Source: Palleronia pelagia (GTDB taxonomy: Bacteria; Pseudomonadota; Alphaproteobacteria; Rhodobacterales; Rhodobacteraceae). From it: a stretch of 64,000 nucleotides of DNA. Location: NCBI RefSeq assembly GCF_900110115.1, contig NZ_FOCM01000001.1:558001-622000 (forward strand). Direction: 5' to 3'. The notes below the pieces were generated by a model. It ran no database searches and was not told the DNA's origin. It worked only from the letters and a program-made list of their open reading frames with translations. How positions within the stretch are numbered: the stretch's first letter is position 1; each line of letters starts with the position of its first letter. A program made the position numbers and the translations under genes. Positions 1 through 7,097 of the stretch are shown one piece after another.

Positions 1-2
1 TT

Positions 3-1229
3 CGGCAGACCTTGCGTCAACCTGCTGATCTGAAAGCCTGGGCTAAAGAGCAACAACGTCTTGGTCGCCCCGCGGTCGAGGTCGATGCCGAGGTCGCGGC
101 GCGGCGCGGCAAGAAGAAAAAGCTGCCGAAGAACTTGGAGTCCGCGCTTGCCGGTTACCGGCAGTCGACGACCTGGCTGCTGCGCGAAAGCTACTCGCCA
201 GATACCGGGTTCGCCGGGCTCGGGACGCTGCGGGAGCTCATCACGACAGACGCATTGGAGGCCGCCTGCGACGCCCAGATTGCGCGGAGCGCGGCCTCCC
301 CTACGCTCAAGGATGCTGACAAAAGTTCTGTGCTCTGGTCCAGGTTCACCAATCTGACGACGATTGCGCGCCATGGTTTGCGCGATCCGGAGGTCCTTGC
401 GCGGATCAGTCTCGTGCGCATGTTTTATGCCGACTACGTGCTGTCGCCGATCGAAATGACCGCCGACGCGGAGGCAATCTGCAACCGGCTTCGGAAAGCG
501 CCGCATCTTGCGGCCGCGTTCGTCAACGCGCCGTCCCGCCTTGGCGTCATCTCGACCGAAGCATTGCAGACGGCAACCACCACCTTCGCACAGGAACGCG
601 CGCTGCGGCTCGCCGCTTGCGCAGCTGCCTACGCTGTCCAGGTCAGCCGGGCGCTGCGCCCCGCCAACCTGTTCATGATCCGCCGCAAGGCCACGGACGG
701 ATGCCCGCGGAATCTGACCTGGATCGTCGACGGGCAGCATGCGGAGATCAAATTTGTAGGCGGCGAGGTCAAGAACGGCCAGGCCGTGACCGTCAACGTT
801 CATGGCGAGGATGCTCGCATTCTCTGGGAGTGGGATCGGGTTCATCGCACGGATCTCATGCAGCTCCGCGGAATCCCTTCTTCGCCATATCTCTTCCCGG
901 GAACGGCCGCCCCGCGGCTGCGGAAATCCTTCCTGAACCTGCCCTCCGGGTGCATGTCCGTCGCGTCGATCATGGAGCTTTGGGATCTCGGGGACAGGCA
1001 ACTCGGGCTCGGGCTGTCTCCACATCAGTGCCGGCACGCGCTGGCGACGCTGATGCTCGCCGTCCGTCCGGGCGATTTCGCCAGTGTGGCCTCCGTTCTC
1101 GCCAACACCGATCAAGTCGCGCGGCGCCATTATGGCAAAGACAGCGGCGAGGCCGCGGCGGTCGCCGTCCGCGAATCTCTGCTGGCACAACACCCCGACA
1201 TCTTCGCCCGCATGAACAGGAGAACCTGA
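3..1229 (+). CDS. tyrosine recombinase, first of a tandem pair (5' end outside window)
   Basis: Site-specific tyrosine recombinase. The reading frame is open to the left edge; the first possible start inside the window is a TTG at 12, but codons before it are also open, so the gene is probably truncated by the window. Numbering from that TTG, the C-terminal catalytic domain shows an arginine in ALRPANL (R216), a candidate beta-hairpin lysine (K254), the HxxRH box (H338-R342) and the nucleophile in RRHYG (Y374). The position that is usually histidine in the LGH motif is Asn (LANT, N365). It ends one base before the next recombinase gene starts, so the two are surely co-transcribed. Such adjacent recombinase genes occur in multi-recombinase mobile elements. 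Substrate site unknown. Confidence 0.8.
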   Translation, partial: RQTLRQPADLKAWAKEQQRLGRPAVEVDAEVAARRGKKKKLPKNLESALAGYRQSTTWLLRESYSPDTGFAGLGTLRELITTDALEAACDAQIARSAASPTLKDADKSSVLWSRFTNLTTIARHGLRDPEVLARISLVRMFYADYVLSPIEMTADAEAICNRLRKAPHLAAAFVNAPSRLGVISTEALQTATTTFAQERALRLAACAAAYAVQVSRALRPANLFMIRRKATDGCPRNLTWIVDGQHAEIKFVGGEVKNGQAVTVNVHGEDARILWEWDRVHRTDLMQLRGIPSSPYLFPGTAAPRLRKSFLNLPSGCMSVASIMELWDLGDRQLGLGLSPHQCRHALATLMLAVRPGDFASVASVLANTDQVARRHYGKDSGEAAAVAVRESLLAQHPDIFARMNRRT

Positions 1230-1230
1230 C

Positions 1231-2595
1231 ATGAGAGGCAATCTCGACGTGATTCTGAAGGACGCCCCTGCCGCGGTGCGTCGCGCCATGATCGAAGACG
1301 CGCCGAACCTCGCGCCGGGTTCCGCCCATGTCATGGGCCGCTTCTGGTCCGCTGCCCGCGAGCGCAAGAGCAATCTGTCGATGCCGGGAGCGGAGGTCTA
1401 CCGGTCCGCCGCGGCGTCCGAGTCGACGTTTCGCTGTCTACTTCGCGCTCTCGGTGCATATGCGCCTCACGTCTGCACCGCGCCGGCCAGGGAAGTGAGT
1501 GACGAATGGTATGCGCTGCGCACCAAAGCGGCCCCGAGGGTTGCCCCCACAGCGAAGATGGCGGTCGGGGCCAACTGGCCCATAGCTTGGCAAAGGATGA
1601 AACCGGCCCTCGATGCAGCGCCGATCAAAAGCAGCACCCGAAAGCGTTATTTCGACAGCATCGACCGGTGCGCCAGAGCCGTCGCGGAGGGCCTGGCTTC
1701 AGAGACCCACGGGTTCGTTGCAGCATGCGAGTTGTCGGAGGCGTTCCTATTTCACCCCGAGAAGGATCGGCGTGTGAAGCCTGTGACGGCCGCCAACTAC
1801 ATCGAAGGGCTGATCGCCCTTGGAGCACGGGGCGGAGTCGCAGAGGACAGCCTGATCGCCATGCGGGTGATCCTGAGCGATCTTCGCGACCAGGCCGCCA
1901 TGGCCGAGAAGAACAAGTTCGAACGTCTGTCCGGCCTGATGGAACGCGGAGGCTATGCGCATGTCGCCGACCGCGTCGGACAGCTGAGGGCACGGGCTCA
2001 AGATTTGCCGGCGCATAGCGCCGCCCGCCGCCGCTGCATGCAGCAAGCCGTCGTCTGCGCCGTCATCCTCAACAAGCCGCCGCGCAAAGGCGATCTCGTG
2101 TCATGGCGGATTGGCCAGCAGATCACCCGGGACGCCGACGGCACCTGGCGCGCGGAATGGGAGCAGGAGAAGACGGGAGGTGGGACGGAAACAGGCGCGA
2201 TGTGGCCCGAGATCTGCGACATCCTCGATGAATGGGTTCTCGACGGTCGTCCCGATCGGCTGATCCACGCTCGATACCAGGAGCTCGTCGGGAAGAACTG
2301 GCTGACGCTCGCTGAGAACGAGCCTTATCGCAATCTTCCCACCGAACTGACGCACACCGCGATCGGCGTGCCGTCGCACGATCTGAGGACCCTCGCCGCA
2401 GACTACATGCGCCGTCATGATCCGGCGCACGCGGCAGATGTCATTGCGACACATCTCGGGCACGGAACACGCAAAGCAGGAGGAGCCTATCGGACCGATT
2501 GCGTTGCGGCGACAGCCCAAGCTCTGTGGCAGACTTCTCGAGACATCATCGCGGCCCAGTCGACGAAGAAGCCTTCTGGGAAACGCAAGACGTAG
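1231..2595 (+). CDS. tyrosine recombinase, second of a tandem pair
   Basis: A 454-residue tyrosine recombinase with a complete catalytic set: Arg in NKPPRKGD (R285), Lys in EQEKTGG (K314), HDLR (H383, R386), HLGH (H411) and the nucleophile in GAYRTD (Y420). The N-terminal 260 residues would be the arm- and core-binding part and are not recognisable by eye. The ATG lies one base after the TGA of the upstream recombinase and has AGGAG just before it. The pair is unlike the single integrase at 5631-6884 and probably belongs to a separate, nested or older mobile element in which two or three recombinases act together; a third could lie left of the window. A strong hairpin follows the stop. Confidence 0.85.
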   Translation: MRGNLDVILKDAPAAVRRAMIEDAPNLAPGSAHVMGRFWSAARERKSNLSMPGAEVYRSAAASESTFRCLLRALGAYAPHVCTAPAREVSDEWYALRTKAAPRVAPTAKMAVGANWPIAWQRMKPALDAAPIKSSTRKRYFDSIDRCARAVAEGLASETHGFVAACELSEAFLFHPEKDRRVKPVTAANYIEGLIALGARGGVAEDSLIAMRVILSDLRDQAAMAEKNKFERLSGLMERGGYAHVADRVGQLRARAQDLPAHSAARRRCMQQAVVCAVILNKPPRKGDLVSWRIGQQITRDADGTWRAEWEQEKTGGGTETGAMWPEICDILDEWVLDGRPDRLIHARYQELVGKNWLTLAENEPYRNLPTELTHTAIGVPSHDLRTLAADYMRRHDPAHAADVIATHLGHGTRKAGGAYRTDCVAATAQALWQTSRDIIAAQSTKKPSGKRKT

Positions 2596-2676
2596 TGACC
2601 GTGCCGGTCCGAGCGGGTGTCGCGGTTGAAAGTCAGAGAGCCCTCCGAACGGACAGTTGAGAAGGATCGATCCGAG

Positions 2677-2708
2677 CGCTTGCGGCCGTCTACGCGGGGC
2701 CGCAAGCG
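2677..2708. repeat. perfect 11-bp inverted repeat after the recombinase pair
   Basis: Arms CGCTTGCGGCC and GGCCGCAAGCG separated by 10 bases, about 80 bases after the stop of the second recombinase. There is no run of T after it, so it is not a textbook terminator, though it could still stop or protect the transcript. It could also be a recombinase binding site. Confidence 0.7.
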
Positions 2709-2825
2709 ATGCGGTCGACCATCTTGTAGATAGGGAGAAGAACTGCCCCAAGGGTAGGGCACCAGGCATCCGGATCATTGCCGATCTTGACCCGCGCCTG
2801 ACGCGGACACCTTCCGGAGCCAATC

Positions 2826-3218
2826 ATGAAACCAGACCTGAAATCCGACTTCTCCGCCGACATCGCCCAGAAAATCTCGGTCGATCCGGTTCTGAACTTC
2901 GTCTCCCGAAATTACGAAGGCCTTTGGCACGCGGCGCGCCTCCTGGGCGGCTACGAGTCCGCTCGACTCGTCGACCGATGCGTGGAACTTCTCGCGCAGG
3001 ATCAATGTGTGTCACAACAAGCGAGGATCATGCTCGACCAGATCCTGGCTGTTCTGTCCTTGGAACACGTCCACGACGAGAACTTGCCATACATGGGGTT
3101 CTTCGCCGTGATCGACCCGTGCGACCCCGCGGTCGAAGAGATCTGTTTGCTGACCGATGGCTTACGTCATGTTCTCTCGTGCACCATCGGTGAGACTGGC
3201 CTGCGGTGCGTCGCTTAG
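2826..3218 (+). CDS. hypothetical protein, island cargo (130 aa)
   Basis: I do not recognise this protein. It is 130 residues, acidic, without signal peptide or membrane segment; it looks mostly helical (a stretch around residues 25-60 containing LWHAARLLGGYESARLVD) and has five cysteines spread along it. The start ATG is preceded by CCGGAG. Codon use is compatible with a real high-GC gene. It sits 230 bases after the recombinases and is followed by a 9-bp hairpin, on the same strand as the next two small genes. Function unknown. Confidence 0.6.
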   Translation: MKPDLKSDFSADIAQKISVDPVLNFVSRNYEGLWHAARLLGGYESARLVDRCVELLAQDQCVSQQARIMLDQILAVLSLEHVHDENLPYMGFFAVIDPCDPAVEEICLLTDGLRHVLSCTIGETGLRCVA

Positions 3219-3236
3219 GGCAGCTCATCAAGACGA

Positions 3237-3263
3237 CATCGCCGGTTTCTCCCGCCGGCGATG
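3237..3263. repeat. hairpin after the 130-aa gene
   Basis: Arms CATCGCCGG and CCGGCGATG with a 9-base loop, 19 bases after the stop of the preceding gene. A second smaller hairpin (CCGGCC/GGCCGG, loop TCTC) lies at 3286-3301, upstream of the next start. No T tract follows either of them. Confidence 0.65.
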
Positions 3264-3324
3264 CTTGACCGCGCAAGGTTTTCGCCCGGCCTCTCGGCCG
3301 GCCCTTCGCGCGGGGAGATTACTA

Positions 3325-3633
3325 ATGAACAAGACCCTGTATGGCGGCTCTGCGCTTAGCGTAGCGCTCGATGCCCGGGATTTCGTGCGGCGCCACGGAA
3401 ACAGCCTCTCAGAGGTTCTTCATGTGGTCGCAGGTGAATGCGGTCTCGAGCTTTACTGCGAGGCTGACCGGCTCTTGGACGGCCTGAGTCCTGATCCTGC
3501 GCGCGTCGGGAAGGTCGTGCGGCAGATGCGCGACCGACTCGCCGAGGTCGATTCACCTGAGGACCGGTATGCGGCGTCGCTGCGATGGCATGGCGCTCGG
3601 CTCAGCGACCTCGCCGCCGCGTTGCCGAGCTGA
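3325..3633 (+). CDS. hypothetical protein, island cargo (102 aa)
   Basis: A 102-residue soluble protein that I cannot assign. The ATG at 3325 is chosen because GGGGAG precedes it at good spacing; the frame is open further upstream but without a better start. Visible features are a short N-terminal segment, a region with LHVVAGECGLELYCEADRLL around residues 31-52 and an acidic/basic helical C-terminal half rich in Arg and Asp (VVRQMRDRLAEVDSPEDRYAAS). No export signal. It is flanked by hairpins on both sides, as are its neighbours in the island. Confidence 0.55.
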   Translation: MNKTLYGGSALSVALDARDFVRRHGNSLSEVLHVVAGECGLELYCEADRLLDGLSPDPARVGKVVRQMRDRLAEVDSPEDRYAASLRWHGARLSDLAAALPS

Positions 3634-3642
3634 GGAATTGGG

Positions 3643-3662
3643 CCCCGATCTCCGGATCGGGG
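3643..3662. repeat. hairpin directly after the 102-aa gene
   Basis: Arms CCCCGATC and GATCGGGG with a TCCG tetraloop, beginning 10 bases after the stop codon at 3631-3633. It is stable and well placed for a transcript 3' end, but there is no T run behind it. Confidence 0.65.
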
Positions 3663-3734
3663 TCGCCACGACGTTATCGGTCCAGCTCGAGGGTAAGATC
3701 CATCGGTTCACACGCAGAAGAAGAGAGGACCCGC

Positions 3735-4019
3735 ATGCACCTCAGCACGGCGAAGATCTCCATCGTTCAAGACATCGAAACTCGACGACTCGAAGCGTAT
3801 CACGAGCAGGCGTTCTTATGGTCCAAGGTGCCGACCGATCCCGGCTGCGCAGACGAAGTGGCGGAATTCTACACCGTTACCTTGGTCCGGTTCATCGAGG
3901 TCCTCGAAACCTCGTCGGCGCACCAGCGACTGGATCTTATTGCGAGGTCGCAGCAAAGCGCCGCGCAGCATCGGAAGGCCTCCGGCGCCGGATTCCTTGG
4001 GGTCGTTACCTCTCTATGA
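3735..4019 (+). CDS. hypothetical protein, translationally coupled to kptA (94 aa)
   Basis: A 94-residue protein of unknown function with a GAGAGG ribosome-binding site before the ATG. Helical composition, no membrane segment, central aromatic stretch (AEFYTVTLVRFIEVLE). Its stop codon overlaps an ATG in the next frame (ATGA, 4016-4019), which is the first methionine of the KptA reading frame. The coupling suggests co-expression with KptA. Alternatively the last residues are out of frame and the true junction with kptA has decayed, because the KptA frame is recognisable about nine codons before that ATG (GRYLSMILRH). Confidence 0.5.
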   Translation: MHLSTAKISIVQDIETRRLEAYHEQAFLWSKVPTDPGCADEVAEFYTVTLVRFIEVLETSSAHQRLDLIARSQQSAAQHRKASGAGFLGVVTSL

Positions 4020-4525
4020 TCCTGCGTCATCGCCCGGACGTGATCGGGATCGATCTCGACGGGGCAGGCTGGGTGGATGTTGCCGGTCTTCTGCGCGCGA
4101 TGAAGCGTCACGGTCGTCCGATGTCGCGCTCACGGCTTGAAGCCGTCGTGGCGGAGGATGAAAAGAGCAGGTTCACACTGTCGGCAGACGGGTCACGTAT
4201 CCGGGCGGCACAGGGCCACTCGATCTCGCTGGACCTTGGTCTTGTGCCGGATATCCCGCCGCCGGTGCTCTACCATGGCACTGCGCGGCATCACCTGAAC
4301 AATATCTTCGCAGAGGGGCTACAACCGCAGCGTAGGCAGTTCGTCCATCTCAGCCGCGATTTCGAAATGGCCAGGATCGTTGGGTCCCGGCACGGGAAGG
4401 CGGTCGTGCTGACCGTGGACTGCGCTGGCATGTCAGCCTGAGATCACACCTTCTTGCTGTCCGAAAACGGTATCTGGATGACAGCTGCGGTGCCGCCGCG
4501 TTTCCTGGGGTTCGCGGGGCCTTGA
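4016..4525 (+). pseudogene. kptA: KptA/Tpt1-family RNA 2'-phosphotransferase, interrupted by one in-frame TGA
   Basis: The family removes an internal 2'-phosphate from RNA by transfer to NAD+, making ADP-ribose 1'',2''-cyclic phosphate. All four family catalytic residues are visible: Arg4-His5 in MILRH, Arg63 in IRAAQGHS, Arg125 in SRHGK; YHGTA and VHLS are also typical. A TGA at 4439-4441 ends the frame after GMSA, but the same frame continues for 27 codons to TGA 4523-4525 with the family's C-terminal block (LLSENGIW, VPPRFL). Spacing from the Met to the SENGIW motif matches intact homologues exactly, so this is a point nonsense change, not an indel. The first ATG also omits a few N-terminal residues (GRYLS) present upstream in frame. 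Readthrough is possible but unproven. Confidence 0.75.
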
Positions 4526-4569
4526 GGCCGCAGACCAGCCTTTCCACAATCTCCTCTGATCTACCAGGA

Positions 4570-5087
4570 ATGCACTGTGCCGTGCGCAATGAACGCCATG
4601 GCCGAGCGGGGGCGTTTCGGACCTCTGCCAAGCCGTCGCGGGTCCTGCACCCTCTTGAGAATGGGAGGAGACAAGAGCAGTCGCCGAAAGATTCCAAGGG
4701 CCGGATCGTGAAAAGTGGGCCAACACGAGGTCAAAACCGGTCTCGGAACAAGGACGGTCAGTGGCGCTCAAATCGAAGCGACTCAGGGAAATCTCGCGAG
4801 AAAAAATCCAGTGAGAAGAAGGGTTGCAATCTCACTACGGCGAAATGTGAGTTTCGCGGCTTACCGGATGATTGCCAAGAGCTTCGCGTGCTCCGAGACC
4901 TTCGAGACGAGGCTCTCATGAAACACCTGAGGGCATCAACTTGGTGGATAATTACTATGAGATCGCCCCGCGCTTGGTGCCTCTCTTGGAAAACCGACAG
5001 GTTGCCGAACGAGCTTGGAAGGACATCGTAAAAGCAGTAGAGCAGACTGAAAGGGGCAATACATCCGATGTGGTATCGACCTATTGA
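4570..5087 (+). pseudogene. cysteine-motif protein broken by a one-base frameshift
   Basis: Two reading frames join into one recognisable protein. The first frame (to about 4923) has a basic, Arg/Lys/Ser-rich stretch and then CNLTTAKCEFRGLPDDC and ELRVLRDLRDEALMK. The second (from about 4923 to the TAG-free end at 5087) has TPEGINLVDNYYEIAPRLV. Together they match a C-terminal domain known in other proteins with the pattern CxxTTA...GLPDDCxEL..LRxFRD...GxxLxxxYYxxAPxxV. Restoring one A in the AAA at 4921-4923 would join the frames as M-K-T-P-E-G. The start is uncertain; 4570 is simply an ATG in the first frame. It may be a decayed gene or a sequencing error in an A run. Function unknown. Confidence 0.5.
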
Positions 5088-5300
5088 ACGACGGTTGATT
5101 CATTGCGGCGCGAGGAAAATAATGCCGCATGTAGAGGCGCCGATTTGTTCCTGCGGTCGGCCGCTGAAACGAGGGCGAGAAGGTAAGGGCCGCCGAGCGA
5201 TTAGGCCCGAACAGTTATTCGATTGTAAGTGATCCAATTTTTTATCGCACGCCCCGAGGTGGAAAATATAAGGTTATTTCGAAGTCGGTTCAATTATCGT
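5088..5300. other. AT-richer intergenic stretch of the island
   Basis: About 210 bases between the broken gene and the PrtN-like gene, noticeably richer in A and T than the flanking core. I see no gene, tRNA or convincing terminator in it. Confidence 0.6.
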
Positions 5301-5555
5301 TCACCTCCAAAGGTTCTTGAAGTCTCGCTCTGCATCGACCGCCCGCTGGTCAAGAATTTTGGCAATGGTTTCAACGCGCACGAGCTTGACAGATTTTTGT
5401 TTTCCGTCAGAGGTGAAGTAGGGTAGGCGAATATCGCCGGCATCTATCTTCTCCTTCATGGTCTTCTCGGTATGCCCCCAGAGAATTCCGGCCTCCTCAA
5501 GAGGGATGTAGGGCCGGAAGTGGTAATGTTTCAGCAGCAATTCAAAGGTGTCCAT
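5301..5555 (-). CDS. PrtN-like (pyocin activator family) small regulator
   Basis: An 84-residue protein. The start at 5555 is chosen over an upstream methionine because GGAGG lies six bases before it. The sequence follows the pyocin-activator PrtN pattern: an N-terminal FELLLKHYHFRPYIPLEEA where PrtN has FLLMAQYxGRPIIPLxxV, then a helix pair, then the block IDAGDIRLPYF...QKSVK corresponding to IxxGEIxLPLxxxxxSQKxxK, then a short helical tail (ETIAKILDQRA). Homologues of this size are often found beside integrases, where they may act as regulators or excision factors; here it lies 75 bases downstream of the integrase on the same strand. DNA-binding role is inferred. Confidence 0.65.
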   Translation of the reverse strand: MDTFELLLKHYHFRPYIPLEEAGILWGHTEKTMKEKIDAGDIRLPYFTSDGKQKSVKLVRVETIAKILDQRAVDAERDFKNLWR

Positions 5556-5630
5556 TCGAGCCTCCGTATTTGGATTCTCAGGAAGTGGGTTCATCCTACT
5601 CCGTGGAAAAATATGGAAGCTCAACTTTCT

Positions 5631-6884
5631 TTACATCTTATCGGGGTCGGCTTGGTCTGCTGCCCGTAGTGTCCATGGCCAATCTAAGAACCTATCGCCT
5701 TCCTGTTCAACATGCTCATACCGAAATAGGCATCCACCGTTCTTGTGGCCGGAGTGGTTGGCTACGAAGGCTGCCGGCTTTCCCATCTCGAAGAGCCTGG
5801 TGATGCCCTCATGACGAAGGTCATGGAACCTGAGGTCATTTATTCCAAGTCGGTCGCGATGACGGCGCCATGCCGTTCCGACAGAAGTTGTCTTGAAGGG
5901 AAAAATTAGATCTCCTTCCCGAGGCATTGAGAGAATAATTGCCAGTGCTTCGTCGGTCAGGTCGCACCAAACATCATTACCCTTCTTCTTTTTTGGGTGT
6001 TTCATGTCGCGGACCAGGATTTGTTTCTTCTCGATTCGTAGATCCTCCCAGCGAATCCGGCAGATTTCCCCAAGACGTCGACAACTGAAAATTGCGAAAA
6101 CAATGATTTTTACGAGCGGAATTTTCTGCCGCTTATTTTCGACCACTGCGTCGAGGATCTTGTTCAGCTCATCAATTGTAGGCCGACGATCCCGCTCCTC
6201 GGAGCGGGCGAGTATCTCGTCTTCCCACATGTGCTCCATAGCTTCCTTCATGGCTGCAATGGGCACGGAGAACCCCCGTTTTGACGCCCAGTGAAGCGTG
6301 TTCACGAGGATCGTAAGGTATCCGGCTACCGTCTGCGGTTGGCGCTCTTCTCCAAGCATTTCGTCCGCGAGGTCAGTCAGGTCGTCCAGCGACAACCCAT
6401 TCAATTTCTTCTTTCCGAACCCGCTTGCCTTCACCCAGCCAAGTTGTTGTTTAGCCGAACGCCCCAAGCTCTTGTGCTTCGCCAGGCGCGCAGTGATTGC
6501 ATCTGCAACAGTATCACCACTTCTCGATACGGCCTCTACGCCATCAATTTCGATCTCGGCGATCTTTCGCTTCTTCCATTTCCTGGCCATGCTGAGTTTG
6601 GAGAAAGTCTTGGTGAAGCTTATGCTCCTACCTGAGACAAATTTTCGGATTTGCACGCGGTAGGATAGCTTGCCATTCTCACCGCGGATCTCCTGAATGT
6701 TTGGCTCGACACTGCGAGATTTGCCGTCCTTTTTGCGGCGACGGTCGGTGGGCGCATGAGAGCTGCTGTCTGGACGTGGCTTGTTGTTGTCCGCAGCGCG
6801 GGTGTCGGACACCAAATTCTTGGCCGAGGTTCCAAGACATGTGGCGGTGTGTAGACCAGGAAAGGTGATGATGGTGGCGGACAT
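5631..6884 (-). CDS. tyrosine integrase of the dusA-linked island
   Basis: A 417-residue phage-type integrase. The first 55 residues are polar and poorly conserved; an arm/core-binding region follows (about 60-230); the catalytic domain carries R270 in CRRLGE, basic KHPKKKK (about 295-301), HDLRHEG (H354, R357), HSGH (H380) and the nucleophile in LFRYEHV (Y389). AAGGAAG precedes the ATG. The gene is read away from dusA, whose start is 213 bases from its own start. Integrases specific for the 5' end of dusA are an established family in proteobacteria, and position, orientation and the PrtN-like partner fit that family. It should integrate and excise the island to the left. Confidence 0.9.
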   Translation of the reverse strand: MSATIITFPGLHTATCLGTSAKNLVSDTRAADNNKPRPDSSSHAPTDRRRKKDGKSRSVEPNIQEIRGENGKLSYRVQIRKFVSGRSISFTKTFSKLSMARKWKKRKIAEIEIDGVEAVSRSGDTVADAITARLAKHKSLGRSAKQQLGWVKASGFGKKKLNGLSLDDLTDLADEMLGEERQPQTVAGYLTILVNTLHWASKRGFSVPIAAMKEAMEHMWEDEILARSEERDRRPTIDELNKILDAVVENKRQKIPLVKIIVFAIFSCRRLGEICRIRWEDLRIEKKQILVRDMKHPKKKKGNDVWCDLTDEALAIILSMPREGDLIFPFKTTSVGTAWRRHRDRLGINDLRFHDLRHEGITRLFEMGKPAAFVANHSGHKNGGCLFRYEHVEQEGDRFLDWPWTLRAADQADPDKM

Positions 6885-7001
6885 GTTTGGGCTTCCTTGG
6901 TTGATCTCAGGCGGAAGGTTGGTCCGGGTTCTGAAGCCCGGAAATCGAGTTGCTGAGACAGCTTCGGAGGCCCTCTCGATCGCGCAGGAGGCCTGCCGTT
7001 C

Positions 7002-7024
7002 GAGTTGCTACGTCGTAGCAACTC
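7002..7024. repeat. 23-bp palindrome between integrase and dusA
   Basis: Two perfect 11-base arms, GAGTTGCTACG and CGTAGCAACTC, around a single central T. The half sequence CGAGTTGCT also occurs at 6946-6954, 55 bases away, as a direct repeat. Position in the 213-base integrase-dusA gap suggests an operator for the integrase gene or an integrase/excision-factor binding site. A shorter stem (CCGGG/CCCGG) is at about 6924-6941. Confidence 0.7.
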
Positions 7025-7097
7025 CGCTCGTGAAACCTGGCAAAACCCGGCATAACGCGCCGAAATCCACTGATTCTGAAGGTATGAGGCAGGTCTC

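Noticed and set aside
4439-4441. Selenocysteine at the kptA TGA
   Set aside because: No convincing SECIS-like stem directly after the codon was seen and KptA has no known selenocysteine form.
4522-5031. A 169-residue frame as an intact gene
   Set aside because: Only part of it resembles a known domain and that continues in another frame; it is better explained as a frameshifted gene.
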